Below, one piece after another: positions 24,662-33,600 of a stretch of DNA of 36,853 nt. This stretch comes from Saprospiraceae bacterium (lineage in GTDB: Bacteria; Bacteroidota; Bacteroidia; Chitinophagales; Saprospiraceae). Each line of letters starts with the position of its first letter. Position 1 is the first letter of the stretch. The notes under the pieces are model-generated. The model ran no database searches. It had not been told where the DNA came from and saw only the letters and a program-made list of their open reading frames with translations. Where the stretch lies: assembly GCA_020629965.1 (NCBI GenBank), contig JAHDCG010000056.1:1-36853 (forward strand), written 5' to 3'. The translations under genes were made by a program, and so were the position numbers.

Positions 24662-24693
24662 TTTGCGGGGTTCGATTTATTCCTCTACCTTTG
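24662..24693 (+). promoter_or_regulatory. Bacteroidota promoter TTTG-N20-TACCTTTG
   Basis: TTTG at 24662-24665 and TACCTTTG at 24686-24693 are separated by 20 bp, near the consensus spacing of 19. It points to the PorG-like gene at 25027, leaving a leader of over 300 nt. Confidence 0.5.
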
Positions 24694-25026
24694 TTTTTTC
24701 CAATCACCTGCAATACGAAAAGTCGGTCTCTTGAAAACAATCCGACCGGTTCCTCCTTTTCGTAAATTTTTACGGAAATTTCCTCCGACTCTTAAAATGT
24801 TTACGCCTTTAGGGACGCGAAAAAAATAGATTCAGAATTTTGGCTTGTTCTTTTTCCCGATTTCTGTCGCGTTCCTTATTTTGCCTCTCGCAAAGGCATA
24901 GCTTGCCCTTAAAAAAAAATTCCGAGATTTCGTGCTTAGTACATACGAAACCGGGTTAATTATTTGCAAATATTATCGCTTGCATTACTTCAGTATTTCT
25001 TTTTTCAAACTACCAAACACTCAAAC

Positions 25027-25896
25027 ATGAACAAGATTATTTTTTTACTCAGCTTTTCCCTTTTCGGCACTGCCGCTTTTGCCCAATTTACGGAGTTCGG
25101 TATCGCCGGCGGCATTTCTAATTATCAAGGCGACCTCTCCCCCGCCGTAGATTTCAAAAATATCAATATCGGACAAACCAAAGGGGCTTTCGGTATTTTG
25201 CTGCGCCACAATTTTAACCCCGTATTCGGACTGCGCGGCGCACTTACCTACGGACAAGTCGCCGGCGACGACCGCCTGACGGACAACCCGTTTAAACAAA
25301 GCAGACAACTCCGCTTCACCTCGGACATTATCGAAGTATCGACCGTGGCAGAAATCAATTTGTTCGGCTACGACCCTATGTATTCAAATAAAAAATTTAC
25401 GCCTTATCTTTTCATCGGGGCGGCGGGTTACTACTTCAATCCGAAAACCGATTTTAACGGACGCGACATCGAATTGCAACCTCTGGGTACGGAAGGACAG
25501 GGTAATCCGGGTTTCGACGCGCCCTATTCTCGCGTTGCTTTTGCGGTGCCGGGCGGCGGCGGCATCAAATTTAACCTCGGAGATATCTGGACGGTAGGCA
25601 TCGAAGTCGGCGCACGTAAGTTATTCCACGATTACCTCGACGATGTAAGCGGCACTTATGCGGGCTACGAAATCCTGGCAGCCGGTCCCGGCGGAGAAAC
25701 GGCCGCCCTGGTCGCCAACCGCACGCACGAAGGCACGGACATTAACCCCGCAGCGATACCGGGCGGTCAAACGCGCGGCAACGCAAATTTTAACGATTGG
25801 TATTATTTCAGCATGGCAACGCTGACGTATCACATCTCTAACGGCAACGGGCGCCGAGGCAGCAACCGGGGCGGAATGGGATGCCCGAAGTGGTAG
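25027..25896 (+). CDS. PorG-like (DUF6089-type) outer membrane beta-barrel protein, copy 1
   Basis: 289 residues from ATG 25027 with signal peptide MNKIIFLLSFSLFGTAAFA. The frame is open back to 24964, but the added 21 residues precede the signal peptide and are unlikely to be used. The mature protein starts QFTEFGIAGGISNYQGDLSP, then shows alternating aromatic beta strands (FGLRGALTYGQVAGDDRL, TPYLFIGAAGYYFNPK, WTVGIEVGARKLFHDYLDD, FSMATLTYHISNG) as expected for an outer-membrane barrel. This pattern matches the DUF6089 family, which includes PorG, a type IX secretion component. Whether this copy is PorG itself or a relative with another role cannot be decided. A close paralogue follows at 26391. 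Confidence 0.78.
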   Translation: MNKIIFLLSFSLFGTAAFAQFTEFGIAGGISNYQGDLSPAVDFKNINIGQTKGAFGILLRHNFNPVFGLRGALTYGQVAGDDRLTDNPFKQSRQLRFTSDIIEVSTVAEINLFGYDPMYSNKKFTPYLFIGAAGYYFNPKTDFNGRDIELQPLGTEGQGNPGFDAPYSRVAFAVPGGGGIKFNLGDIWTVGIEVGARKLFHDYLDDVSGTYAGYEILAAGPGGETAALVANRTHEGTDINPAAIPGGQTRGNANFNDWYYFSMATLTYHISNGNGRRGSNRGGMGCPKW

Positions 25897-25905
25897 CTTT
25901 TTTTG

Positions 25906-25974
25906 TTGTTTAAGGGTTTAGGCGTTTAAGCGTTTAGAGGGGCACCGCCCCTAAACGTCTAAACGTGGATAAAC
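25906..25974 (+). terminator. Family B word repeat forming a terminator-like hairpin
   Basis: CGTTTAGAGGGGC (25931-25943) pairs with GCCCCTAAACG (25947-25957) around ACC, with a 2-nt bulge. The flanking GGCGTTTAAG and TCTAAACG words extend the stem. It lies 35 bp after the stop of copy 1. No clear T-tract follows, so termination is inferred from position only. Confidence 0.5.
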
Positions 25975-26235
25975 ACGCTTAAAAATTTTCCTAAACACCA
26001 AAGCGACTGTGAACAAACCGGCAAATTACCACCTTTTACCGGTCAGTAAAAAATCGGCGGGCAGATAACGTTTTTATTTTTTCCCTGAAGACTCTAATAA
26101 TCGTATCATTGCGCCGTTTTTACATTATTGAACCGATAAAGTCGCGTTAAATCGCATATCTTTTTTTCGATAGGCTCCTGATTTTCGGTTCACTGTTTAA
26201 ATGTAGGATTGCATAATTATTTACACGCTAAAAAG

Positions 26236-26354
26236 TAAATAAGATGCTGACTATCAGTTTTTTAGGTCGTAACGGCTAAACTCGTAAAAAAATAAATAAA
26301 ATACTGATTATCAGTTTTTTTTAGATTTAAACGACTAAACGATTAAACTCGTAA
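26236..26354. repeat. Imperfect direct duplication with CTGAyTATCAG dyads
   Basis: Two units of about 57 bp each contain AAATAA(G/A)AT(G/A)CTGA(C/T)TATCAG followed by a T-run, and each ends in CTAAACTCGTAAA or ATTAAACTCGTAAA. CTGACTATCAG is at 26247-26257 and CTGATTATCAG at 26304-26314. The second unit contains a family B word repeat (26328-26355). It lies 40-150 bp upstream of PorG-like copy 2. Confidence 0.65.
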
Positions 26355-26390
26355 ACCTACTCATCACCTTCGTTTTGAAAATACCCGACA

Positions 26391-27275
26391 ATGATTAAGA
26401 AATTTTTTCTGCTGCTTTTCACTTTATTCTCTCTGCAAACCTTCGCCCAATTTACCGAAGTCGGTATCGCCGCCGGTGTGACTACTTATCAAGGCGATTT
26501 GTCTCCCGTCTTCAGCACCGACAGTCTGAATATCGGGCAGGTAAACGGTGCTTTCGGGGTTTTGGTCAGGCACAATTTTAACCGATTTTTGGCAGTGCGC
26601 GGTGGTTTGACTTACGGTAAAGCCTCGGGCGACGACCGCACCTCTACGCGCACCAATCGCATCGCGCGCAATCTGCGCTTCGAGACCAATATCTACGAAG
26701 CCTCGGCGATTGTGGAGTTTAATATTTTTGGCTACGACCCCGTTTATACCGGCAAAAACTTTTCGCCCTATTTATTCGTCGGGGCGGCGGGTTATTATTT
26801 TAATCCGAAAGCCGACTTTAACGGGCGCAACGTCGAGTTGCAGCCTTTGGGCACGGAGGGGCAGGGAAATCCCGGTTTCGGGGAGTCTTATTCCCGCTTT
26901 TCTTTAGCGATTCCCTTCGGCGGCGGTCTGAAATTTGCGCTCGGCGACACCTGGACCGTCGGTATCGAAGTGGGTGCGCGAACCTTATTCCACGATTATT
27001 TGGACGATGTCAGCGACCGCTACGCCGGGTATGATGTTATCGTTGCCGGCCCGGGCGGAGAAACGGGTGCGCTTTTAGCCGACCGCTCTTACGAATTGAC
27101 GGACGCTAACCCCGCTGCCATCCCCGGCGGGCGCAGACGCGGCAGTACCAAGTTTGACGATTGGTATCACTTGAGCATGTTGACGCTGACTTATCACATT
27201 CCGACCAATAACCGTCAACGCGGTAAGCGCCGTGCCGGCAGAAAAGGTAATCAGATGGGTTGCCCTACTTGGTAG
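26391..27275 (+). CDS. PorG-like (DUF6089-type) outer membrane beta-barrel protein, copy 2
   Basis: 294 residues with signal peptide MIKKFFLLLFTLFSLQTFA and mature start QFTEVGIAAGVTTYQGDLSP. It is a close relative of the protein at 25027. Long blocks are nearly identical, including SPYLFVGAAGYYFNPKADF, ELQPLGTEGQGNPGF and LFHDYLDDVS, while the N-terminal strands and the basic C-terminus (RQRGKRRAGRKGNQMGCPTW) differ more. Both end in GMGCP or QMGCP followed by a Trp residue, giving a conserved terminal cysteine of unknown meaning. Tandem duplication is the simplest origin. The stop codon TAG is the first part of a family D word repeat. Confidence 0.78.
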   Translation: MIKKFFLLLFTLFSLQTFAQFTEVGIAAGVTTYQGDLSPVFSTDSLNIGQVNGAFGVLVRHNFNRFLAVRGGLTYGKASGDDRTSTRTNRIARNLRFETNIYEASAIVEFNIFGYDPVYTGKNFSPYLFVGAAGYYFNPKADFNGRNVELQPLGTEGQGNPGFGESYSRFSLAIPFGGGLKFALGDTWTVGIEVGARTLFHDYLDDVSDRYAGYDVIVAGPGGETGALLADRSYELTDANPAAIPGGRRRGSTKFDDWYHLSMLTLTYHIPTNNRQRGKRRAGRKGNQMGCPTW

Positions 27276-27312
27276 GTGACGGGTGGTAGGTGGTAGGTGG
27301 TGGTTGGTGGGG
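27271..27312. repeat. Word repeat array, family D
   Basis: Words TGGTAGG, TGACGGG, TGGTAGG, TGGTAGG, TGGTGGT, TGGTGGG. The first word includes the stop codon of PorG-like copy 2. An inverted copy lies at 27488-27505. Confidence 0.7.
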
Positions 27313-27390
27313 GCTTGCTTCTTGCCTTCTGTTACATCTCGAAATTCGTGCGTTGGTTATTCAAATAACTGTACCACAAAAACTTCAGCA

Positions 27391-27425
27391 AAAAAGCCTT
27401 ATTCGATTGTCGAATAAGGCTTTTT
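27391..27425. terminator. Bidirectional intrinsic terminator
   Basis: AAAAAGCCTTATTCGA and TCGAATAAGGCTTTTT form a perfect 16-bp stem around TTG, with T-runs on both strands. It is placed between convergent genes (PorG-like copy 2 and the YihY-type gene). Confidence 0.88.
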
Positions 27426-27487
27426 TTATTTTTATATTTGACAAAACTTTCACGGAAAACAACCGCGCTTATAAGAATATTCCTTAG

Positions 27488-27505
27488 CTACCACCCACCA
27501 CCTAA
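27488..27505. repeat. Word repeat, family D (inverted copy)
   Basis: CTACCACCCACCACCTAA contains the TAG stop (27502-27504, minus strand) of the YihY-type gene. It faces the 27271-27312 copy across the terminator. Confidence 0.6.
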
Positions 27506-28554
27506 TCTTCCGCTCGCGGTTTTTTCAAATCTCGATTCACCGCAATACTCGCATTCAATTCAAAGCCCGCCAAAATGATAAAGGCATTAATTTGCAGCCA
27601 CAGCAGCAGAATGATGACCGTACCGATAGAGCCGTAGAGTTTGTTGTATTGACTGAAATTTTCGATGTAATAACCGAAGGCAAAAGAGGACAATACGGAC
27701 AGCACCGTCGCCATCGTCGCACCCGGAGAAAACAGGCTGAAACGCTTGATAGTCGCCGCTCCGTAACGATAAATGACCGCAATGCCGAAGTAAAATAGTG
27801 CCATAAAAATGAGCAGCCGCAGCGAGCCGAACAGAAATTCCGCCGACCGGTCCCAACCCAACATCCCCGTCAGTTTGGCAATGATAATATCTCCCAAAAT
27901 AATTAAAACGACGGAAGCAATCAGCATCGCGCCAAGTAAAAAAGTCAGCCCGATGGCAACCAAACGCGCTTTGAGGCCGGTGCGGGTACGAAAGGTACTT
28001 TTGTAAGATTTCTCAAAACCCGCCATCATCGCCATCATGCCGTTGCTGGCGAAAAAAATCGCTAAAAAGAAACCCAAAGACAGCAGACCGTAGCGCGGCG
28101 TAGTGATAATGTCACGGATGGTTTCGGAAAAAAGATTCGTATTGACCGCCTCTTCGAGTGCATCTTCGTTGGTAACTTCAATGTCGATACCCGGCACAAT
28201 GCGGTTGATTTCTTCTACCAAAACGTAGCTGTAATTTTCGGACTCGGGCAGAAAAGAAAAGATAAAATCGGAGAAATAAGGCACCAAAGTAAACAACACC
28301 AACAGCGACGGAAACAGCGCGATAAAAAAGCTGAACGCAATCGAATTTGCCCGAATGCTGATGCTGTAGGCCTGTATTTCATTCCACAAAAAAACCGCGA
28401 CTTCATAAATCGGCACGCTGAAAAAACCCGGCACCGAGGTATTTTTCGTCCAATCCAGCGCAGCCCCGAACAGCGGATGTTCGACCACTGCCGCCTTGAC
28501 TTTGTCGGGCGCAAACTGCCTCGCCTTTGCTTTTATTTTGTCGAACAATTTCAT
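27502..28554 (-). CDS. YihY/BrkB-type inner membrane protein
   Basis: The start is placed at ATG 28554 (MKLFDKIKAKARQF), giving 350 residues and an 8-bp gap to the thioesterase gene. The frame extends to 28608 but would overlap that gene. About 35 residues of soluble lead are followed by the YihY pattern: SIRANSIAFSFFIALFPSLLVLF (first helix), LFFASNG-like FFASNGMMAMMAGFEKSY near residue 165, and four further membrane helices including KRFSLFSPGATMATVLSVLSSF and LYGSIGTVIILLLWLQINAFIILAGFELNA. The family (formerly linked to RNase BN, then shown distinct) has no settled biochemical role. The paired gene is a 4HBT thioesterase. Confidence 0.88.
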   Translation of the reverse strand: MKLFDKIKAKARQFAPDKVKAAVVEHPLFGAALDWTKNTSVPGFFSVPIYEVAVFLWNEIQAYSISIRANSIAFSFFIALFPSLLVLFTLVPYFSDFIFSFLPESENYSYVLVEEINRIVPGIDIEVTNEDALEEAVNTNLFSETIRDIITTPRYGLLSLGFFLAIFFASNGMMAMMAGFEKSYKSTFRTRTGLKARLVAIGLTFLLGAMLIASVVLIILGDIIIAKLTGMLGWDRSAEFLFGSLRLLIFMALFYFGIAVIYRYGAATIKRFSLFSPGATMATVLSVLSSFAFGYYIENFSQYNKLYGSIGTVIILLLWLQINAFIILAGFELNASIAVNRDLKKPRAED

Positions 28555-28562
28555 ACAGGCAT

Positions 28563-28973
28563 TTAACTGAAAAAAGGCTGCAAAGTCTCGCGCAAATAAG
28601 CGGGACAAGCAACCGTCTTACCGGTTTTTACTTCCACAAAACACAGTTTAACACTCCCGCCGTTCACGAGTTTATTTTTCTCGTTAAATATTTCGTGGTG
28701 AAAGGTAATCGTTTTGCCCGGCATTCGGCGCAGCGTCGTTTGTATCGTCAGTAATTGGTCATATAAAGCCGGTCGCACAAAACGCTGATTGAGCGACATC
28801 ACGGGCATCAGGATTCCGTGCCCGCTTTCCATTGCCGCGTAAGTCAGCCCGAGGTCGCGTATCATTTCGGCCCGCCCGATTTCGTAATACTGCGCGTAAT
28901 TTCCGTAGTACAAATAGCCCATTTGGTCGGTCTCCCCGTAACGGACGCGCTTTTGGAAACGGTGTGTGTGCAT
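28563..28973 (-). CDS. Acyl-CoA thioesterase, YbgC/FadM-like hotdog protein
   Basis: 136 residues, the usual size for the single hotdog-fold 4-hydroxybenzoyl-CoA thioesterase group. The signature at the N-terminus is VRYGETDQMGYLYYGNYAQYYEIGR, with D16 as the likely catalytic aspartate; later strands include VMSLNQRFVRPALYDQLLTI and HHEIFNEKNKLVNGGSVKLCFV. It hydrolyses a thioester of acyl-CoA or acyl carrier protein in the cytosol; chain specificity is not deducible. It is the first gene of a tight two-gene unit with the YihY-type gene 8 bp downstream. The region upstream of its start is a family E word repeat. Confidence 0.88.
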   Translation of the reverse strand: MHTHRFQKRVRYGETDQMGYLYYGNYAQYYEIGRAEMIRDLGLTYAAMESGHGILMPVMSLNQRFVRPALYDQLLTIQTTLRRMPGKTITFHHEIFNEKNKLVNGGSVKLCFVEVKTGKTVACPAYLRETLQPFFS

Positions 28974-28979
28974 GTTTTA

Positions 28980-29027
28980 AGAGTTGAGAGTGGAGAGTGG
29001 AGAGTTGAGAGTAGAGAGTGAAGAGTC
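28980..29027. repeat. Word repeat array, family E (GAGAGTGGAGAGTT)
   Basis: Words GAGTTGA, GAGTGGA, GAGTGGA, GAGTTGA, GAGTAGA, GAGTGAA, GAGTCGA: seven near-perfect 7-bp units starting 7 bp upstream of the thioesterase start codon. It is the only family E copy in the window and the most regular array. Confidence 0.75.
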
Positions 29028-29093
29028 GAAACCGCTAAAGGTCGGAAAATCGAAAGTTTGCTCGTCAGTTTTCAGAAGTAAAGAGCGAAGCTG

Positions 29094-29125
29094 CCGTCCA
29101 CCGTCCACCATCGACCGTCCACCGT
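29094..29125. repeat. Word repeat array, family F (CCGTCCA)
   Basis: Words CCGTCCA, CCGTCCA, CCATCGA, CCGTCCA, CCGTAAA. It ends 4 bp before the TGA stop of arginine deiminase (29130-29132, minus strand). Confidence 0.65.
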
Positions 29126-29129
29126 AAAA

Positions 29130-30380
29130 TCAACTACGCTCAATCGGGCAAGTCATACAATGCGACCCGCCCCGCGCCCGCGACAGCTCGTTGCTCGGCA
29201 GCGTGATGATGGTATTTTGCACGTCGTCGGGTTTGACTTTACCGGCTTTGATTTGCTTGAGTAAATCCTCGGCGTGAATGATTTTGTAGCCCGCCTTTTG
29301 GAAGGCAATTTCCGTTTTCGGATTGCGGTCGTAGGTCAGCGCAAGACCCGGACGCAGGGCAACGAGGTTGCAGCCGTCCGTCCATTGTTCGCGCTCCTGA
29401 TACGGCGAAACGCCCTCACCGCTGAGGATAAATTCCATTTTCGGATTGATTTCGTTGCGCATAAAATCAGCGACCGAGTGGTAAAAACCCTTCGTGCCGT
29501 TGCTGCGGTGCACCTCTACCGTCGAAGCCATACCGTCCACCACGATGGGTTTGAAGGCAACGATGTGTTGGTTGTTGACTTGCGTAAAAATGGTGTCGAT
29601 GTGCATACAACTGCGGTCGGCGGGGATGTTGATTTGCACCACATTTTTGACAATGCCTTTTTTGAAAAGCACGTCGCGCAACGAGTGAATGCCGTGCGCC
29701 GTAGTGCGCTCACTGCATCCGACGAGCAGATAATCTTTGTTTAAAATCATCACGTCGCCGCCCTCGATACTGACTTTTTCGCCTTTTTTGGAGGGCGGAA
29801 ATTGGTCGGGATAATTCATGTTAATAATCCGCCCTTCGCTGCGCAATTTAGCAAAAATCGGGTGCGCCCAAAAGATGAAACGGGTCAGATAATTTTCCCG
29901 AAAACGCGCTTCTTTCGCCGCTTTGGTGATAACCACGTGGTCGTTTATCGTCACGGCAATATCGCGGGTAAAAATGAAATTCGGTATCGGCGGAAAAAGA
30001 ATATGCCCATCCCTTTTCAACTCGCCGGTAATCAAAGTATCCGCCAGTTCTTCATTTTCCAAATCCATCAACATCTGCTTAAACGCCTCGGGCATTTCCT
30101 CATAATCCACAATTTTATCAATCATTTCCGTCCGTGCATCCTCGTCGCTGTTTAAGGCTTCGATGAGCAAATCCCGCGTTTCCAATACGTTTTCCGCGCC
30201 CATAAAAAATTCCAATATTTCGCGAAAAATATCGTGCTCTTCCTGCATTCGCGGCAAATGCACGATGTCATCGAAAAGCAACTCTTCCGCCTGCGCCGGC
30301 GATACCCGCGCGATGCCCTCGTCGGGGCGATGAATGATGACGCGCTTGAGTTGTCCGATTTCTGAATTTACGTTGACCAT
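29130..30380 (-). CDS. arcA: Arginine deiminase
   Basis: 416 residues, the standard length. Recognisable family motifs are the N-terminal SEIGQLKRVIIHRPD, PNFIFTRDIAVTIND (about 146-160), EGGDVMILN (near 215), DRSCMHIDTIFTQV (near 258) and the C-terminal RARGGSHCMTCPIERS with nucleophile C408. It hydrolyses L-arginine to L-citrulline and ammonia in the cytosol. In fermenting bacteria it feeds ornithine carbamoyltransferase and carbamate kinase for ATP, but neither of those genes is here. It may instead serve arginine catabolism or acid tolerance. It is alone on its transcript by context, flanked by family F and family C word repeats. Confidence 0.96.
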   Translation of the reverse strand: MVNVNSEIGQLKRVIIHRPDEGIARVSPAQAEELLFDDIVHLPRMQEEHDIFREILEFFMGAENVLETRDLLIEALNSDEDARTEMIDKIVDYEEMPEAFKQMLMDLENEELADTLITGELKRDGHILFPPIPNFIFTRDIAVTINDHVVITKAAKEARFRENYLTRFIFWAHPIFAKLRSEGRIINMNYPDQFPPSKKGEKVSIEGGDVMILNKDYLLVGCSERTTAHGIHSLRDVLFKKGIVKNVVQINIPADRSCMHIDTIFTQVNNQHIVAFKPIVVDGMASTVEVHRSNGTKGFYHSVADFMRNEINPKMEFILSGEGVSPYQEREQWTDGCNLVALRPGLALTYDRNPKTEIAFQKAGYKIIHAEDLLKQIKAGKVKPDDVQNTIITLPSNELSRARGGSHCMTCPIERS

Positions 30381-30383
30381 ATT

Positions 30384-30419
30384 TTAAGATTTTAGATGTT
30401 AGATTTTAGACTTTAGACT
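30384..30419. repeat. Word repeat array, family C (TTAGATTTTAGAC)
   Basis: Words TTTAAGA, TTTTAGATG, TTAGATT, TTAGACT, TTAGACT, starting 3 bp upstream of the arcA start codon. The family also occurs at 8225-8300. Confidence 0.65.
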
Positions 30420-30509
30420 GCCTATTTAACTTGTACGCTTACCCCGCTTTTCTTCAAAAAGAAACCAAACATCATTCGATTTACCGCTGCGGCCCAAAGA
30501 AGCAAGCCC

Positions 30510-30546
30510 CCGTCCACCGTCCGCCTTTTACCGTCCGCCACCCTCT
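30510..30546. repeat. Word repeat array, family F
   Basis: Words CCGTCCA, CCGTCCG, CCTTTTA, CCGTCCG, CCACCCT in the intergenic region between arcA and the AAA/PCRF-like gene, upstream of the -7 box at 30582. Confidence 0.6.
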
Positions 30547-30581
30547 TCCCGCAAATGTAACCGAAAATATATATTTCCTCG

Positions 30582-30589
30582 TATCTTTG
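30582..30589 (+). promoter_or_regulatory. -7 box TATCTTTG upstream of the AAA/PCRF-like gene
   Basis: TATCTTTG matches TAnnTTTG and lies 61 bp before the ATG at 30651. No -33 TTTG is evident at the usual spacing. Confidence 0.45.
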
Positions 30590-30650
30590 GCGACGCGTTT
30601 TCAAAAGCCTCGTTTTTGCCGGCGCACCTTCCGCAAACCAAAAGCCTTTT

Positions 30651-33600
30651 ATGTCTTATTCCGTCGAATTTCCCGTTACCTATGCCCGCCTCACTTTGCT
30701 GAACGGCGACACGGCGCACTTCATCCTCAACGACCCCGGCTCGCTGCGCTACGGTCAGAGCAGCGCGGAATTTTTGTCGGAATATGCGGCTTATTTTCAG
30801 ACAAATTTTCTCGACAAGGGCGATTTTCAAGTCTTGCAGGCAATGAAAAATGCCGAGCCGCTGACGGAAGCCGTGCTGCAAGTCGAATTTCCCGCCGCCA
30901 AAGGCAGCAAAAACCGTCCGGGGGTGCGCTTTCCCGCCTTCACGCTTTCCTTTCGCACTTTTACGCGACCGCACGGCAAAGGTTTTCTGACCTACGTGCC
31001 GCAGTTGGCTTTACAGTCTTTTTCGCTGCACGAAGATAAAATTGCGGAGGAAGTCGAAGCCGCCGTGCGCTTGGAGTTTCTGCGGGCAGAGCGACTGCGA
31101 CACCTGCAATCGGTCGTCGAGGCGGACTGGTACACGGAGGTCGTCGTTCGGATCGAAAACGTGACTTTCACACTGCCTTCTCTTTCCGAAATCGACGCTA
31201 AAGACCAAGAGAAAACGGCGGTGCTGTTACCGAAAATCGCCCGCCGACCGACAATTGAAAATCCGCAATTTTTCGGCAACGAAGAAATTATTAAACGCTG
31301 TGCGCAAGTGCTGACGGGTAAATACGGACGCAATATTCTTATCGTCGGTGCGCGCGGTGTCGGCAAAACCGCGCTGCTGCACGAGATTATTTTTTGTAAA
31401 GAGAAAATCGGCTTTGAAGGTAAAATTTGGGAAACGACCGCTTCCGAAATGATAAAAGAACTCAGCGGCGGCGGTGATTGGCGCGACGGTCTCGAAGACC
31501 TCGCCAAAGAACTCGGTCGCGGGAATGATTTGCTGTACGTGCGCAGTCTGCACGAGCTTTTCGAGGTCGGTCAGTCGGATGCAAAAAGTAAGAGTGTCGG
31601 TGAGTTTATGCGCTCGTATTTGCAGGACGGCAGCATTACGCTGTTGTCGGAATGTACGCCCGCCGAACTGCGCCGCATAGAGCGCAGAGTACCGGGCTTT
31701 TCCGCGCTGTTTCAGGTCTTGCGACTCAACGCACCGGCGGCGGAAGACGTGCCGAAAATTGTGAAACAAAAGATAAATCAGACGGCGGAAAAAGTCGGCG
31801 TGAAAGTAAAAAACGATGCCGTAGAAGAAGCCGTGCGCCTGCACCGTCGCTTTATGCCCTACACTTCTTTTCCGGGAAAACCGATGCGCTTTTTGGAAAA
31901 TCTGCTGCTGAGTTTCGACGGAAAAACTTTGGAAAAACCCGTCGTCGTGCGCGCCTTCAGCGACGAAACGGGCATTCCGATTTTTATGATTGACGACCGA
32001 AAAAAATTGGATTTAGAGGAAATTAACCGCGATTTCGACCGCAGAGTTTTCGGGCAGAAAGCGGCTACGCGGGAAATGACGCGGACGTTGGCGGTCATCA
32101 AAGCGGGTTTGAATCGGCGGGGTCGCCCGATTGCTTCTTTCCTTTTTGTCGGCCCGACGGGCACGGGAAAAACCGAACTGGCAAAGGCTTACGCGGAGTT
32201 TCTCTTCGGCAGCGCGACGCGAATGCTGCGCTTCGACATGAGCGAGTATCAGCACCCGTTTCAGGTCATGCAGCTCATCGGCGGTCGGGGCGGCGGGACG
32301 TTGACGGCGGGCATTCGGCGGCAGCCGTTTACGGTGATTTTGTTCGATGAAATCGAAAAAGCCGACCGCTCTTTTTACGACTTACTGCTGCAGGTGCTCG
32401 GCGAGGGGCGACTGACGGAAAACGGCGGGCAGACGGTCGATTTTTGCTCGGCGGTCATCATTATGACCTCGAATATCGGGGCGCAAAGTTTGGGTAATCG
32501 CGGTATTTCGCTTGTGACGACCGACCGTAATACCGAAATTAAAAATCACTTTCTCCGCGCCGTCGAAAAGAATTTTCGACCCGAATTTTATAACCGCATC
32601 GACAATATCGTACCCTTTAAACCGCTGTCGCAGGAGACAATTCGCTTGATTTTAGACCGCGAATTGCAGCAAATTTTTAAAAGAGAAGGTATCGCACAGC
32701 GCAAAGTCAACGTTAAGGTCAGCGATGCCGCCCGCGCTTGGTTTGCGAATGCGGGCTACGACGAACGCTACGGCGCGCGCCGCCTGCAACGCACCCTGCG
32801 TGAGGAAATGACCGTGCCTTTAGCAAAAAAACTAAACAGCTACGCCGCCGACGAGACGGTGACGGCACTCATTGACCGGCAGGAAAACGAGACAATTATC
32901 ACGACCGACAGCGACCCCATGAGTTTCGATATCGTCATGGAGGAGACGATAAAACAGGGCGAGGCAGCACTCATTGCCGCTACGCGATTGCAACTGCATC
33001 GCTTTCGGGAGAGTTTCGGTTATTTGAAATTTACGGAAGAAATTGCGCAGCGCAAAAGGGCAATCGAGGCGGCGGAAAAGGCGGGCGAGGCGACTTACGT
33101 GCAGTCCGCAAATTTGACGCGCTACACGAATTTGGCAGCTAAATTTGAGCAACTGAAAACGGAAATCGAGGCTTTGGAAAATGAAATCGGGCGGGTGCTT
33201 TTCGGTTTACAGGTCTATCGCACCGACATTGAAAAACGGCGGATGGATTGGATGGAAAGATTTTATACAGCCAAAACGGAATTGTTGCAAATCAATCATC
33301 CGCAGAGCAATAAAGCAACCTTAGCGGTGTACGGAAAGGGAGAGGAATTGACTGCCGCAATAGATTTGTACGAAAAGATTTTTGAGAATTTGGATGCCGC
33401 TTACCGGACGCGGGCGGTGTGGTATAATTCCGATTATTACAACAAAAATGTTGTCGCCGCACCGAAAGATGCAGATTCCAAAACTCAGCCTTATAAATAC
33501 TCTCAATCGACCGATAAATTACCCGAGTCAACCGACGTCGCGCCGGATGATTTTACTTTGTTCGGGGTCGAATTTGCCATAGATGCGCCGTTAATTCATT

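Larger units (their letters stand above)
24430..25026. other. Divergent intergenic region between dnaK and PorG-like genes
   Basis: 597 bp without a convincing gene. It holds a dyad at 24503-24523 near dnaK and a plus-strand promoter at 24662-24693. A 65-codon minus-strand frame (24543-24740) is arginine- and phenylalanine-rich without features and was not called. The long distance from the promoter to the start at 25027 leaves a leader of over 300 nt, or indicates a second promoter that I could not identify. Confidence 0.5.
25897..26390. other. Gene-free region between the two PorG-like genes
   Basis: 494 bp holding the family B hairpin, AT-rich sequence and the direct duplication at 26236-26354. 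No TAnnTTTG box was found upstream of copy 2; TATCTTTT at about 26156 is the nearest approach. Confidence 0.5.

Noticed and set aside
24543-24740. 65-codon minus-strand frame between dnaK and the PorG-like gene
   Set aside because: No recognisable domain; biased toward residues expected from noncoding AT-rich sequence; lies opposite the plus-strand promoter.
32418-32450. GGQ tripeptide in the AAA/PCRF-like protein as a release-factor catalytic motif
   Set aside because: It lies at residues 592-594 inside D2, where ClpB relatives have a similar LTDGxGRTVDF loop, so the match is coincidental.
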